A stretch of 22,127 bases of DNA from an uncultured Pseudomonas sp. (GCA_946886875.1 CAMPJN010000017.1:1-22127), one strand, 5' to 3'; positions 1 to 7,655 are shown, numbered from the stretch's first letter. A program made the numbers and translations. The notes: generated by a model not told the origin, from the sequence alone.

Positions 1-692
1 GAACCGTAGAAGTTGATGTGGTAATCGCCCTGGTCTTCGCGGCCGATGCGGTTGCTGGCGATCAGCGGCATCAGGTTGGCGCCGGCATGGCCCTGCTGCA
101 CTCGCTGCCAATGGTCGCGCGAGCTGATGCTCGGGTCGTGCGGTTCGGTACCGATGGCGGTCGGGTAGAAGAGGATTTCCGCGCCGAGCAGCGCCATGCT
201 GCGCGCGCATTCGGGGAACCACTGATCCCAGCAGATGCCTACGCCGATCTTGGCGTAGCGGGTGTTCCATACTTTGAAGCCGGTGTCGCCCGGGTTGAAG
301 TAGTACTTCTCGTGGTAGCCGGGGCCATCCGGGATATGGCTTTTGCGATAAATCCCCAGGTTGCTGCCGTCGGCGTCGATGATCGCGATGCTGTTGAAGC
401 GCGCCCGCCCGGCCAACTCGAAAAAGCTGATCGGCAGCACCACTTGCAGCTCGGCCGCGACTTTCTGGAAATGCGCGATGGCTTCGTTGGTCTCCACGGT
501 GGTGGCCAACTGCAGATAATCCGGGTTGGGTTTCTGGCAGAAATAGGGAGTCTCGAACAGCTCCTGGATCAGGATGATCTGCGCACCTTTGGCGGCAGCT
601 TGTCGAACCAGCCGCTCGGCATTGGCGATATTGCTGGCGCGATCCCAGGAACAGGCCATCTGGGTGGCGGCGACGGTAACGATACGGGACAT
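1..692 (-). CDS. aguB: N-carbamoylputrescine amidase AguB, N-terminal 230 residues (cut by window edge)
   Basis: Cytoplasmic nitrilase-superfamily enzyme that hydrolyses N-carbamoylputrescine to putrescine, the last step of the agmatine (arginine decarboxylase) route. Read on the minus strand from ATG at 692, the protein begins MSRIVTVAATQM. It carries the three nitrilase catalytic residues in order: Glu44 (in ILIQELFETPYF), Lys117 (in YRKSHIPDGPGY) and Cys154 (in GVGICWDQWFPE). The IPDGPGYHEKYYF and CWDQWFPE segments are typical of AguB rather than of other nitrilases. A GAGGT ribosome-binding sequence precedes the start. About 60 C-terminal residues lie outside the window. In Pseudomonas the next gene downstream is normally aguA, which cannot be checked here. 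The gene is divergent from the large operon and looks like ordinary chromosomal backbone. Confidence 0.93.
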   Translation of the reverse strand, partial: MSRIVTVAATQMACSWDRASNIANAERLVRQAAAKGAQIILIQELFETPYFCQKPNPDYLQLATTVETNEAIAHFQKVAAELQVVLPISFFELAGRARFNSIAIIDADGSNLGIYRKSHIPDGPGYHEKYYFNPGDTGFKVWNTRYAKIGVGICWDQWFPECARSMALLGAEILFYPTAIGTEPHDPSISSRDHWQRVQQGHAGANLMPLIASNRIGREDQGDYHINFYG

Positions 693-1044
693 GAAGCACC
701 TCGTGAGAGCAATGAGCGGTGGCCGTTACAGGCTAGCAGGAGACGCCCGCGGCTGCCGTATGGGTGCGCGCGCTCGTCTACTATTGGCCAACTTTATCCG
801 ATAGAAATCTGCTTTTAAAGCACGATTTACCAAAATTTTAGAGTTATATGATCGTTTTGTAGATATATATCGATTTATGTGCGGTGCTTTTCCTGGATTG
901 GAAAAATTTTCAGACCGTGGAGGATGGCGCCGCTACGGCGGCAGAGATCGCTATCCGGCTAAATCTGTCCTGACCAGCAAAGCCGTCCCTGAGCGGTTGG
1001 CGAAGCAGGCTTAAGCTGCGGGTGATTCGCCGGGCGGGTGGTTT

Positions 1045-1060
1045 GTGACTATTCGGTCAC
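1045..1060. promoter_or_regulatory. Perfect inverted repeat GTGAC-N6-GTCAC, candidate TetR-type operator
   Basis: GTGACTATTCGGTCAC is a 5-bp perfect inverted repeat with a 6-bp spacer, embedded in AT-rich DNA upstream of the operon. Palindromes of the form TGAC-N6-GTCA are a common operator shape for TetR-family repressors, and a TetR-family gene lies at 19300-19938. The link between the two is inference. It does not fit the CRP/Vfr pattern TGTGA-N6-TCACA, because the spacing between those half-sites is 8. Confidence 0.4.
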
Positions 1061-1068
1061 TTTTAAAA

Positions 1069-1115
1069 TGTCAAGAAATGACACATCTCAATTTTCAATA
1101 TGTGACGTGTGTCTC
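1069..1115. promoter_or_regulatory. Cluster of further inverted repeats upstream of the operon
   Basis: TGTCA-AGAAA-TGACA at 1069-1083 is a perfect 5-bp inverted repeat with a 5-bp spacer. It lies 8 bp after the GTGAC-N6-GTCAC palindrome. A weaker related element, GTGAC-GTGT-GTCTC, occupies 1102-1115. GACACA at 1080-1085 is also the inverse of TGTGTC at 1108-1113. Repeated sites of similar half-site sequence suggest a regulator-binding region or a pair of overlapping operators. No binding protein can be assigned from sequence alone. Confidence 0.3.
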
Positions 1116-1292
1116 TTTTTATTTGAGAGCGCAGGAGCCCCCTGGGTGGACATCGACAACAACCAGCAGATAGCATTGCTGCGCTTTATAAATAAATAAA
1201 GCGACCTCAACGGAAGTTAAGAGGCGCTAATAAAATAATAAAAAATTGCAGTGTTTATGCCGCTCGGTAATTTACAGTGCGTGAGGGAAAGG

Positions 1293-2117
1293 ATGCGCTT
1301 CTCAAGGTCGTTACTATCCATTTTCACTTTACTTTGTTTTTCTTCCGGTATTTACGCTGCTATAGAAACTGTTCCAGGTAATGATCTGGGCGGCGCAGAG
1401 TCTGCAGCGAAAGAAAATTCTGAAGCAGTGGAAATTATTCGTCGTGCCGATCGCATTCGTGCTCCTTCCGAGCCTTTTCGTTATGCCTTGACATTGATCG
1501 AGATGAAGGGCGACCAAGAAGTTTCCCGGCAAAGTCTCGATGTTGCCATGCGCTTCTATAAACCAAATGCCGAGCAAGAGGGCGATGCTCGTGCTTTAGT
1601 GCGGTTCGTCGACCCTCCCAGCGAACGCGGCAAATCGTTGCTATCGATCTTCGATAAACTTTGGTACTACGAGCCAAAGCTGCGTCGGCCCATTCCTATC
1701 TCTCGTCAACAGCGCTTGGTTGGGCAAGTTTCCAATGGCGATGTGGTCGCCACCGACTTCGATCTTTCTTATATTTCAGAATTGGCGGCTACCGAAGACT
1801 GTGACGGGCGACCTTGTTATCGTTTGCAGCTAGTGCGCCGCTGGCCACATGTCACCTATCCAAAGATTAGTTATTGGGTGGACGTGCAAACCTCCAGGCC
1901 GATCAAGGCCGAGTTTCTTTCGACCAACGACAAAGTGCTGAAGCGCGCCTGGTATCAGGATTACAAATTAGCCCTGGGCGTGCAGCGGCCGCACGAAATC
2001 CGCATTGAAGACAGCCTGAAGAAAGAGCAGTACACGCGTATGTTGTATTCCAATGTTCGCCTTGAAGAAGTGCCGGAAGCGTACTTCCAGAAAGAATACC
2101 TGCTGCGTTTGCGTTAA
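1293..2117 (+). CDS. LolA-like periplasmic lipid/lipoprotein carrier (outer membrane lipoprotein-sorting protein family)
   Basis: 274 residues. The N-terminus MRFSRSLLSIFTLLCFSSGIYA is a classical Sec signal peptide (cleavage expected after residue 22), so the protein acts in the periplasm. The body matches the LolA-like 'outer membrane lipoprotein-sorting protein' family (PF17131 type). Recognisable parts are an early beta segment with RGKSLLSIFDKLWYYEPKL, then IPISRQQRLVG, a GDVVATDFDLSYI stretch and a C-terminal beta region YWVDVQTSRPIKAEF. Members of this family are thought to bind a lipid or acyl chain in a half-barrel. I chose ATG 1293 over GTG 1251 because it puts the signal peptide at the N-terminus and follows GAGGGAAAGG. 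It heads the operon, 25 bp before the barrel gene. GC content is visibly lower than in the synthase genes. The cargo is unknown. A lipid product of the cluster is the natural guess. Confidence 0.82.
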   Translation: MRFSRSLLSIFTLLCFSSGIYAAIETVPGNDLGGAESAAKENSEAVEIIRRADRIRAPSEPFRYALTLIEMKGDQEVSRQSLDVAMRFYKPNAEQEGDARALVRFVDPPSERGKSLLSIFDKLWYYEPKLRRPIPISRQQRLVGQVSNGDVVATDFDLSYISELAATEDCDGRPCYRLQLVRRWPHVTYPKISYWVDVQTSRPIKAEFLSTNDKVLKRAWYQDYKLALGVQRPHEIRIEDSLKKEQYTRMLYSNVRLEEVPEAYFQKEYLLRLR

Positions 2118-2142
2118 TAATTTCAGCTGAGGCGGTTTTCCC

Positions 2143-3513
2143 ATGATGCGCAACTGGCTGTTGTTGGCCCTGTACGCGGCTGCGCTTTTTACTGCCCGGC
2201 AAACGCTGGCGGTGGAATGCACAACCGGCGGCTCCGCAGGGCTGGAGCTTGGACGCAGCCCGGTGCGCGAGGCTGCGCTCAACCCGGACGGGAGTTTCAG
2301 CGAGCAGCAGAGCTATTCTGCGCTCTATGGCGAAGTGGCCGCGGATTGTTTTAATAGCCATGGCAAGTTTCATGTGGATGCCTATGGCGAACGTATCGAG
2401 ACATATGGCGATAACGGCATCGCACAAGAGCGCGATGGCCATGAGTATCATGGTTTTATCGGTGAAGCTTATTTGTCCCTGAGTCCTAACGAATCGCTGT
2501 TTATCGATATAGGTAAGAAAGACATTCGCAACGGCCAGTTCTTTTTTGTCAGCCCGTTGGATTTTTTGCAAAACCCGGCGAATTATTCATCGCGGGCGGT
2601 TATTAATGCCATGGGTGTTTCCTGGCGCGACAGTTATCGCGAAGGGGCGTTACTGACCCAGGCTTCTTGGTTCAATCAATATGGCACGCTGGAACTGGCG
2701 GTAGTGCCGAAGCTGGCTAATGAGTCGACCGAGGCGCGCATTGGTGAATGGTCGAGTTTGCAGCGTAGTAACTCGGAAGAGCGCTACTACGCCGCCTATA
2801 CCACATCGGTATTGGAAGATTTCAATCCACGTTTCGTCTTGCTGGGTGGCGATCGTTTCGGCGCGGGTTTAGGTACCAGCGGTTTTCTGAACGATGACTG
2901 GATACTCAACGTCGAGTTGGCGGCGTCTGACCGTAGTTATATTCGAGAAGCCAGTGGAGCGGCACTGCGTAAATTCCAAACACTGCAGTTGCCCAGCGCC
3001 GATGAGATTTTCGTCGAGCAACAACCGGGTATGTTCTATCAGTTCGCGGTGGGATTGCGTTATACCACCGAGGATAACCTGGCAATGTCCCTGGAATATT
3101 TGTATCAGGATCAAGGCCTGGATAGCGATGACTGGGATGACTACTTCGCGATTCTTGATATTACCGAACAGGCCTTTCAGGCCAGCGGCATAGAAGCATT
3201 TCGAGGCTACCAGTTACTGTTCGCCCAAGAGGCCGACAACAATGCCAGGCGCGATCTGATGATGGGCCGCCAATATGCGATGTTGCACCTGCAACGGGAC
3301 AACGCCGAGTTGCAAAAACTGTCATGGGAAACATCGACGATCTACAACATCGAAGACCGTAGTTATGCATTAAACCTGCATCTGTCTTCGCAATTAAGTC
3401 GGCACTTTGAAGTGTACTTGGGTGGCGGTTATCTGGGTGGTCCAGATAAAAGCGAATTCGGTCGATTGGGCACCAGCGGGGTGGGCTATGCAGGCATACG
3501 AGCAATCTGGTAA
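2143..3513 (+). CDS. Outer-membrane beta-barrel protein of unknown specificity
   Basis: 456 residues, starting at tandem ATGs (2143/2146) behind a TGAGG ribosome-binding site. Signal peptide about residues 1-24 (hydrophobic LLLALYAAALF, cleavage near LA|VEC). The rest has the alternating polar/aromatic pattern of transmembrane beta-strands, for example YHGFIGEAYLSLSP, MFYQFAVGLRYTTE and HFEVYLGGGYLGG. It ends in a short strand VGYAGIRAIW with a terminal aromatic residue, as barrel proteins do. The IDIGKKDIRNGQFFFVSPLDFL segment recalls DUF1302-like barrels, but I cannot fix the family. The gene sits between the LolA-like gene and the transacylase, so it is a candidate outer-membrane acceptor or exit channel of the same pathway. 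Its composition is also lower in GC than the genes downstream. The last 26 nt overlap the transacylase start. Confidence 0.75.
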   Translation: MMRNWLLLALYAAALFTARQTLAVECTTGGSAGLELGRSPVREAALNPDGSFSEQQSYSALYGEVAADCFNSHGKFHVDAYGERIETYGDNGIAQERDGHEYHGFIGEAYLSLSPNESLFIDIGKKDIRNGQFFFVSPLDFLQNPANYSSRAVINAMGVSWRDSYREGALLTQASWFNQYGTLELAVVPKLANESTEARIGEWSSLQRSNSEERYYAAYTTSVLEDFNPRFVLLGGDRFGAGLGTSGFLNDDWILNVELAASDRSYIREASGAALRKFQTLQLPSADEIFVEQQPGMFYQFAVGLRYTTEDNLAMSLEYLYQDQGLDSDDWDDYFAILDITEQAFQASGIEAFRGYQLLFAQEADNNARRDLMMGRQYAMLHLQRDNAELQKLSWETSTIYNIEDRSYALNLHLSSQLSRHFEVYLGGGYLGGPDKSEFGRLGTSGVGYAGIRAIW

Positions 3514-4453
3514 CGAAACACAGGGCTGCGCTTTGCTGTTTCCCGGTCAGGGTACCCAGCACATCGGCATGGGCGCCGAGGTGTGCGACCAATCACCGGT
3601 CACCGCGCGGGTGTGGGATTGCGCCAGCGACATCGCCGGTTTCGATGTGCGCCGCCTGTGCAGCAAGGGGCCGCTGCCGAAACTGGACAAGACCCAGTAT
3701 CAGCAGGTGGCGGTTACCACGGTGAACATCGCCACCCTCGAAGCGCTGCGCAGCAAACGGCAGATCGACGAGGCCTGCGTGGCCGGACACAGCGTTGGCG
3801 AGTTCTCCGCGCTCTATGCCGCCGGCGTGCTGAGCCTGGAGGATGTGTTCCGCGGCGTCGCCGCCCGGGGGCGGATCATGCAGGCGCTGGCGGAGCAAAC
3901 CGATGGCGCCATGTACGCGATCAAGGGTATCGACCGCGACGGTCTGGCCGCCCTGATCGCGCTGCACGAACTGTCTGATCGGGTCAGCGTGGCCAACGAC
4001 AACTCGCCCCGTCAGCAGGTGATCTCCGGCTGCAAGCTGGCGCTCAAGGAGTTGCTGCCCACCCTGCTGCGCGAAGGCTTCGAGCAGGTGCGTCTGCCGG
4101 TCAACGGCGCGTGGCACAGCGGTTTGATGCGCGCGGGCGGCGATGACTTTCAGGCGGTGATGGATGGCCTGGATTTCGCCGAACCAGCGTTGCCGGTATT
4201 CACCAACCAGGCGGCCGCAGCACTGACATCGGCCTCGGCGATCAAGCGCGACCTGGTGAGCAATCTGTATTCCACCGTGCGCTGGCGCGAAAGCGTGCAA
4301 AGCCTGGCCGACAGCGGCGTGAGCCTGTGCCTGGAAGTCGGGCCGAAGAAAGTCCTCAGTCGTCTGCTTCTGGATTTCCCGGCGCTGCAAGCCAGCGTGC
4401 AGGCGCGGCATGCCGTCGAGTTCATCGCTGCGGTCAAGGTCGAGGCCGAATAG
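3488..4453 (+). CDS. Malonyl-CoA:ACP transacylase (FabD-type)
   Basis: 321 residues. Transfers malonyl units from CoA to the ACP phosphopantetheine arm, supplying extender units. All landmarks are present: LFPGQGTQ at residues 17-24, nucleophile Ser102 in AGHSVGEFSALYAAG, Arg127 in AARGRIMQ (binds the malonyl carboxylate, which favours malonyl over simple acyl groups), and active-site His210 in VNGAWHSGLM. The length is normal for FabD. The start at 3488 was chosen because LFPGQGTQ then falls about 17 residues in, as usual. Upstream codons in this frame would translate the barrel gene out of frame. The start lies inside the barrel gene (26-nt overlap), suggesting translational coupling. The next gene starts immediately after its TAG. 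It is a pathway-dedicated paralogue, since a housekeeping fabD is expected elsewhere. Confidence 0.93.
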   Translation: MQAYEQSGNETQGCALLFPGQGTQHIGMGAEVCDQSPVTARVWDCASDIAGFDVRRLCSKGPLPKLDKTQYQQVAVTTVNIATLEALRSKRQIDEACVAGHSVGEFSALYAAGVLSLEDVFRGVAARGRIMQALAEQTDGAMYAIKGIDRDGLAALIALHELSDRVSVANDNSPRQQVISGCKLALKELLPTLLREGFEQVRLPVNGAWHSGLMRAGGDDFQAVMDGLDFAEPALPVFTNQAAAALTSASAIKRDLVSNLYSTVRWRESVQSLADSGVSLCLEVGPKKVLSRLLLDFPALQASVQARHAVEFIAAVKVEAE

Positions 4454-5509
4454 ATGCTGCCGACTTTTCGCCAACATCTGGGCCGTTATGCCGTAGCCAT
4501 GTGGTTCGGCATCACCCTGCTGTGCCTGCTGCTGACCTTCGCCCTGGTGCGCAACAGCGAGACGCTGGGTTTGCTTGAGTTGCTGCTTGCCGGCGCTGCG
4601 ATTGCAGCCGGGGTGAGCTATGGCGCTTCGCGGGATGCTCCGGGTTACTGGATCTACAGCACCCTGTCGGCCAAGTTCATGATGGACAAGGCCGAACTGG
4701 CCGCGGTGCGCAACCTGCGCTTCAACCTGCTGACCCGCTGCTTGAATCCATTGCAGAGCCCGATGGGCATGCCGCTGCTCGCGGTCGGCGTAATGCTGGG
4801 GGCACTGCTGGTCGGCTATGGCCTGTTTCCGGGGTATCCGCGGCTCGTCGCCTTCGCGGTCATAGGCATGCTGTTTCCGCTGCTGCTGTGCTGGCTGTTG
4901 CTGGTTGGGGCTCATTACTACCTGGTGCTGGCCAGCCCCGAAGGCGAGGCCGTGGTAGGCCAGAGCGTGCGTCGGCCCTGTCAGGTGAGCGGTTACCGCC
5001 GCGACGACCTGCTGATTACCCTGCTGATCACCTTTACCCTGATCTGGCCCTTGCAAAGCAAGCCTGCATTCAGCCTCGCCGCCGGTTATGCCAATCCCGA
5101 GTTCATAGTCGCAGCCGTGCTGCTGAGCTGGATCGCAGCCTCTTTCAGCTTGCTCGGAGCGCGTCGTTCACGGCTGTTTTCAGTAGTTGGCGAGCGCCTT
5201 TCCCAGCTTTACAGCACCGACGCCGAGCTTGCTTCGCCGCGTCCGCCGCGCCCTCTAGTGCAGCGCCTGCTGAGTTACTACGCGGCGCTCGCGCTCTGGT
5301 CGTTGGGCCTGTGCCTGCTGCTCGGCCTGCTGCCCTGGACCCCGCCGTTCCCGCTGTTCTGCGCATTGCTGTTGCCGGTGCTGGGCTGGGTGTTCTGGCG
5401 CGAGCGCGGAGTGACGTTGCAAGTCGACGCCGAGCAGGCCGCGCAGTTTATCGACGAACAGGTGGTGCAGCCGGTGGCTGTGGCGCGCCGCATGCCCGAA
5501 TTCAACTGA
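4454..5509 (+). CDS. Unknown polytopic inner-membrane protein (about 8 TM)
   Basis: 351 residues, starting at the ATG that directly follows the transacylase stop. I do not recognise the family. Hydrophobic segments lie roughly at residues 12-31, 38-56, 105-124, 131-158, 185-201, 216-235, 274-295 and 298-315. Soluble loops fall at about 57-104 (RDAPGYWIYSTLSAKF, NLRFNLLTRCLNPLQ), 159-184 and 236-273, the last two rich in Arg. The C-terminal tail of about 35 residues is soluble. There is no glycosyltransferase DxD motif and no acyltransferase HxxxxD motif that I can find. Its place between transacylase and phosphopantetheinyl transferase suggests a role in making, presenting or flipping the lipid at the inner membrane, but this is context only. 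Confidence 0.8.
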   Translation: MLPTFRQHLGRYAVAMWFGITLLCLLLTFALVRNSETLGLLELLLAGAAIAAGVSYGASRDAPGYWIYSTLSAKFMMDKAELAAVRNLRFNLLTRCLNPLQSPMGMPLLAVGVMLGALLVGYGLFPGYPRLVAFAVIGMLFPLLLCWLLLVGAHYYLVLASPEGEAVVGQSVRRPCQVSGYRRDDLLITLLITFTLIWPLQSKPAFSLAAGYANPEFIVAAVLLSWIAASFSLLGARRSRLFSVVGERLSQLYSTDAELASPRPPRPLVQRLLSYYAALALWSLGLCLLLGLLPWTPPFPLFCALLLPVLGWVFWRERGVTLQVDAEQAAQFIDEQVVQPVAVARRMPEFN

Positions 5510-5519
5510 GCGAACGACC

Positions 5520-5888
5520 ATGCATGTGGGCATAGACATAGTGGAAATCGAGCGCATCCGCACCGCCGCCAACCGCAGTGGCGAAGGCTTTATGACGCGG
5601 GTCTACACGCCTTGGGAGATCGAATACATCGGCAATCCTGAGGAGAACGCCGAGCGCGCAGCGGGTATCTGGGCAGCCAAGGAGGCGGCGGTGAAGGCCT
5701 TGGGTACCGGTTTTCGCGATGGAATCCTGTTTCACGACATGGAAATACAACACGAGGAAATGGGTCGGCCGTACTTCGTTTTTGCCGGGCGTTTTCGCGA
5801 TCTCATGCAGCAGTCAGGTTTGAGTGCGGCAAGTTTGAGCATATCCCACTGCGGCACGCACGCAGTGGCGGCAGTTGTGCTCGGTTAA
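5520..5888 (+). CDS. AcpS-type 4'-phosphopantetheinyl transferase
   Basis: 122 residues, the usual AcpS length. Moves the phosphopantetheine arm from CoA to the conserved Ser of an ACP. The two AcpS signature blocks are clear: MHVGIDIVEIERI with metal-binding Asp6, and AGIWAAKEAAVKALGTGF with metal-binding Glu55 and the WAAKEA core. The C-terminal SLSISHCGTHAVAAVVL matches the AcpS 'lSiSHd...A.A' strand, with Cys where Asp or Glu is common. The likely partner is the ACP encoded at 7315-7608. The gene lies 10 bp after the membrane-protein gene and has only a weak ribosome-binding sequence (GAGCGA), so it may depend on coupling. A dedicated AcpS beside its own ACP implies that the carrier is not a good substrate of the housekeeping enzyme, or that the cluster was transferred as a unit. 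Confidence 0.92.
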   Translation: MHVGIDIVEIERIRTAANRSGEGFMTRVYTPWEIEYIGNPEENAERAAGIWAAKEAAVKALGTGFRDGILFHDMEIQHEEMGRPYFVFAGRFRDLMQQSGLSAASLSISHCGTHAVAAVVLG

Positions 5889-5916
5889 TAACCAAAAGAA
5901 AAACATAGGTCAGACA

Positions 5917-6672
5917 ATGGCAACGTTTTCGGATTTGCAGGGGAAGGTCGCGTTAGTGACCGGGGCAAGTGGCGATATCGGGCTTGCGGTGTGCGCGAAG
6001 TTGTTGGAGGACGGTTGCAAGGTGTACGCCACCTACAACAACAATCCGGCGCGTCTCGCTGAGCTGGCGGATCAGCAGCAGTACGCCGGGCGCCTGTTGG
6101 CGCTGAAATGCGACATCACCAATAAGGAAGAGCTGGAAGCAGCCATGGCCACCATCGAGGAAGCCGACGGCAAGCTCGATGTGCTGGTCAATAACGCCGG
6201 CAAGTACCGCGACAATTTGTTCTCGATGATGGAGTACGAAGAGTTCGACGACGTCGTCAAGACCAACCTGTACGGCACCTTTATGGCCACCAAGGCGGCC
6301 CTGCGCATGCTGCGCAAGGCCAAGCTGGCGACCGTGGTCAACGTCTCCTCGATCGCCGGTATGACCAACAGTTTCGGTCAGACCAACTACAGCGCCGCCA
6401 AGGCCGGGATGATCGGATTCACCCGCACCCTGGCCGCCGAGCTGGGCTCCAAGGGCGTGCGGGTAAACGCCGTGGCGCCGGGGCTGATCGAGTCGGTGAT
6501 GACCAAACGCGTGCCGCGCAACGTGATCCGCCAGACCGTGTCGGTGATTCCGCTGCAGCGCATGGGCGAAACCCGTGAGGTGGCCGAGGCCATCGCATTT
6601 CTCTGTTCCACCTCATCGAGCTACATCGTCGGCCAGACCCTGGTCGTCGATGGTGGCCTGATCATGCGTTAA
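5917..6672 (+). CDS. 3-oxoacyl-ACP reductase (FabG-type SDR)
   Basis: 251 residues. Reduces the 3-ketoacyl-ACP made by each condensation to the 3-hydroxyacyl-ACP, using NAD(P)H. Classical SDR features: TGASGDIG cofactor loop at 16-23, NNAG at 92-95, Asn117, and the triad Ser145 (VNVSSIAG), Tyr158 and Lys162 (YSAAK). The C-terminus VVDGGLIMR is typical of FabG. I took ATG 5917, preceded by AGG 8-10 nt upstream. An earlier in-frame start at 5875 would overlap the AcpS gene and add an unconserved MCSVNNQKK leader. It is 9 bp upstream of the dehydratase gene, so reduction and dehydration enzymes are made together. Confidence 0.92.
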   Translation: MATFSDLQGKVALVTGASGDIGLAVCAKLLEDGCKVYATYNNNPARLAELADQQQYAGRLLALKCDITNKEELEAAMATIEEADGKLDVLVNNAGKYRDNLFSMMEYEEFDDVVKTNLYGTFMATKAALRMLRKAKLATVVNVSSIAGMTNSFGQTNYSAAKAGMIGFTRTLAAELGSKGVRVNAVAPGLIESVMTKRVPRNVIRQTVSVIPLQRMGETREVAEAIAFLCSTSSSYIVGQTLVVDGGLIMR

Positions 6673-6681
6673 GGAGGATGT

Positions 6682-7263
6682 ATGGCTGATTCCGAAGAAA
6701 GTCTGGTTGCACCCTCGCTGCTGATGAAAATGGGCCCCTGGCGTTACCCGTTTTTCCTGGTCGACAAGATCTGCGAATTCAAACGTGGTTCCCGTGGCTA
6801 CATCACCGCGGTGAAGAACATCTCGTTCAACGAGCCGCAGTTCACCGGGCATTTCCCGGATAGTCCGATCATGCCCGGCGTGCTGATCGCCGAAGCCATG
6901 GGCCAGACCAGCGACTACCTGACCCTGCTCACCGCCTTCTGCGAAGAGTACGAAACCCGTTTCGACTGCGATCTGTCCGTGCGCCGCGACCTGCAAAAGG
7001 CCCTGCACTCGGAAGAAGGCATGGAGATCATCGCCGCCATCCGCAAGAAGTGGGGCGGCGTACTGGCCTCCCAGGACCTCAAGTACAAGAGCGTGGTGCT
7101 GCCCGGCGACACCCTGTTCATGCGCAGCGAACTGATCATGAAGGACCCGGCCGGTTTCAGTCACTTCAAGGTCGAGGCGCGTATCGGGCGGCGGGTTACC
7201 ACCACCGGCAAGCTCGCCAACTTCTGGTTCGACATGTCGAAGCCGTTCAACTATCCCGGCTAA
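6682..7263 (+). CDS. FabZ-like 3-hydroxyacyl-ACP dehydratase with an inserted segment
   Basis: 193 residues, against about 150 for FabZ. A hot-dog-fold enzyme that removes water from 3-hydroxyacyl-ACP to give the trans-2-enoyl chain. FabZ landmarks are present: [10 protein letters not shown] near residues 21-30, [15 protein letters not shown] with catalytic His57, and [15 protein letters not shown] with catalytic Glu71. The later VVLPGDTL strand is also present. Between EAMGQ and VVLPGD there are about 30 more residues than in FabZ. The extra part is charged and probably helical ([20 protein letters not shown] onward, about residues 85-128). It starts at ATG 6682 behind an ideal AAGGAGG. It could shape a different substrate tunnel, dimer contact or ACP contact. 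Isomerase activity as in FabA cannot be judged. Confidence 0.88.
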   Translation: MADSEESLVAPSLLMKMGPWRYPFFLVDKICEFKRGSRGYITAVKNISFNEPQFTGHFPDSPIMPGVLIAEAMGQTSDYLTLLTAFCEEYETRFDCDLSVRRDLQKALHSEEGMEIIAAIRKKWGGVLASQDLKYKSVVLPGDTLFMRSELIMKDPAGFSHFKVEARIGRRVTTTGKLANFWFDMSKPFNYPG

Positions 7264-7314
7264 AACCCCCGGCTAAACCCCCAGGCCAAACCGCCATTCA
7301 GCGAGGATGAAAAT

Positions 7315-7608
7315 ATGGACAAGCAACTGCAAGCAGTGATCGCCGAGCGCCAGCAAGTGCTGGACAAGCTCAAGGCCAGCCTGATCGACCGCCTCAACCT
7401 GTACCAGAGCAAAGAGCAGATCGACGACGACACCCCGCTGTTCGGCAGCGGCTTGAAACTGGATTCCGTGGATGCCACCGAACTGGTGGTGATGCTCGAT
7501 GAGGAGTTCGCGGTGCGCGTCACTGAGGGCGACGATCCGTCCTACATGCGCAACGTCAATTCGCTGGCTTCCTTCATCCTCAAGCGTCAGGCCGCTGCCG
7601 CCGCCTAA
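7315..7608 (+). CDS. Acyl carrier protein
   Basis: 97 residues, acidic. It carries the growing chain on a phosphopantetheine arm attached to Ser51 in the motif GLKLDSVDATELVVMLDEEF (canonical DSL is DSV here). Helix I lies at about 12-30, preceded by a charged N-terminal helix, and the loop IDDDTPLFGSGL has the typical carrier-protein spacing. It is somewhat longer than FAS ACP (about 78 residues), at both the N-terminus and the Ala-rich C-terminal tail. It sits 51 bp after the dehydratase gene and 47 bp before the GcvT-like gene. It is the only carrier protein in the window, so all condensing and tailoring enzymes here presumably act on it. Confidence 0.92.
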   Translation: MDKQLQAVIAERQQVLDKLKASLIDRLNLYQSKEQIDDDTPLFGSGLKLDSVDATELVVMLDEEFAVRVTEGDDPSYMRNVNSLASFILKRQAAAAA

Positions 7609-7655
7609 GTGGCCGCCGCACGGACCTCAACCGCCTATTTTCAAGGAGAACCCTT

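Larger units (their letters stand above)
693..1292. other. Intergenic regulatory region between aguB and the lipid operon
   Basis: No convincing gene is visible in this 600-bp divergent gap. It is AT-rich compared with the rest of the window, especially 800-910 and 1060-1250. It must hold the promoters of aguB (leftward) and of the operon (rightward), but I find no clean -35/-10 pair with 17-bp spacing near 1293. It contains several inverted repeats built on GTGAC/TGTCA, listed separately, and a GC-rich segment at 925-1040 that resembles nothing I recognise. A GTG at 1251 could extend the first operon gene by 14 codons. Confidence 0.6.

Noticed and set aside
18..818. Long plus-strand open frame of 266 codons at the left end
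   Set aside because: The opposite strand encodes a clear AguB with all three catalytic residues. The plus-strand translation is compositionally typical of an antisense shadow in high-GC DNA.
1045..1060. CRP/Vfr-type site
   Set aside because: The TGTGA and TCAC halves are separated by 8 bp, not 6. The 16-bp palindrome fits TetR-type operators better.
1251..1292. GTG start that would extend the LolA-like protein by 14 residues
   Set aside because: The extension MFMPLGNLQCVRER places a poor leader before an otherwise ideal signal peptide. ATG 1293 has a GAGGGAAAGG sequence just upstream.
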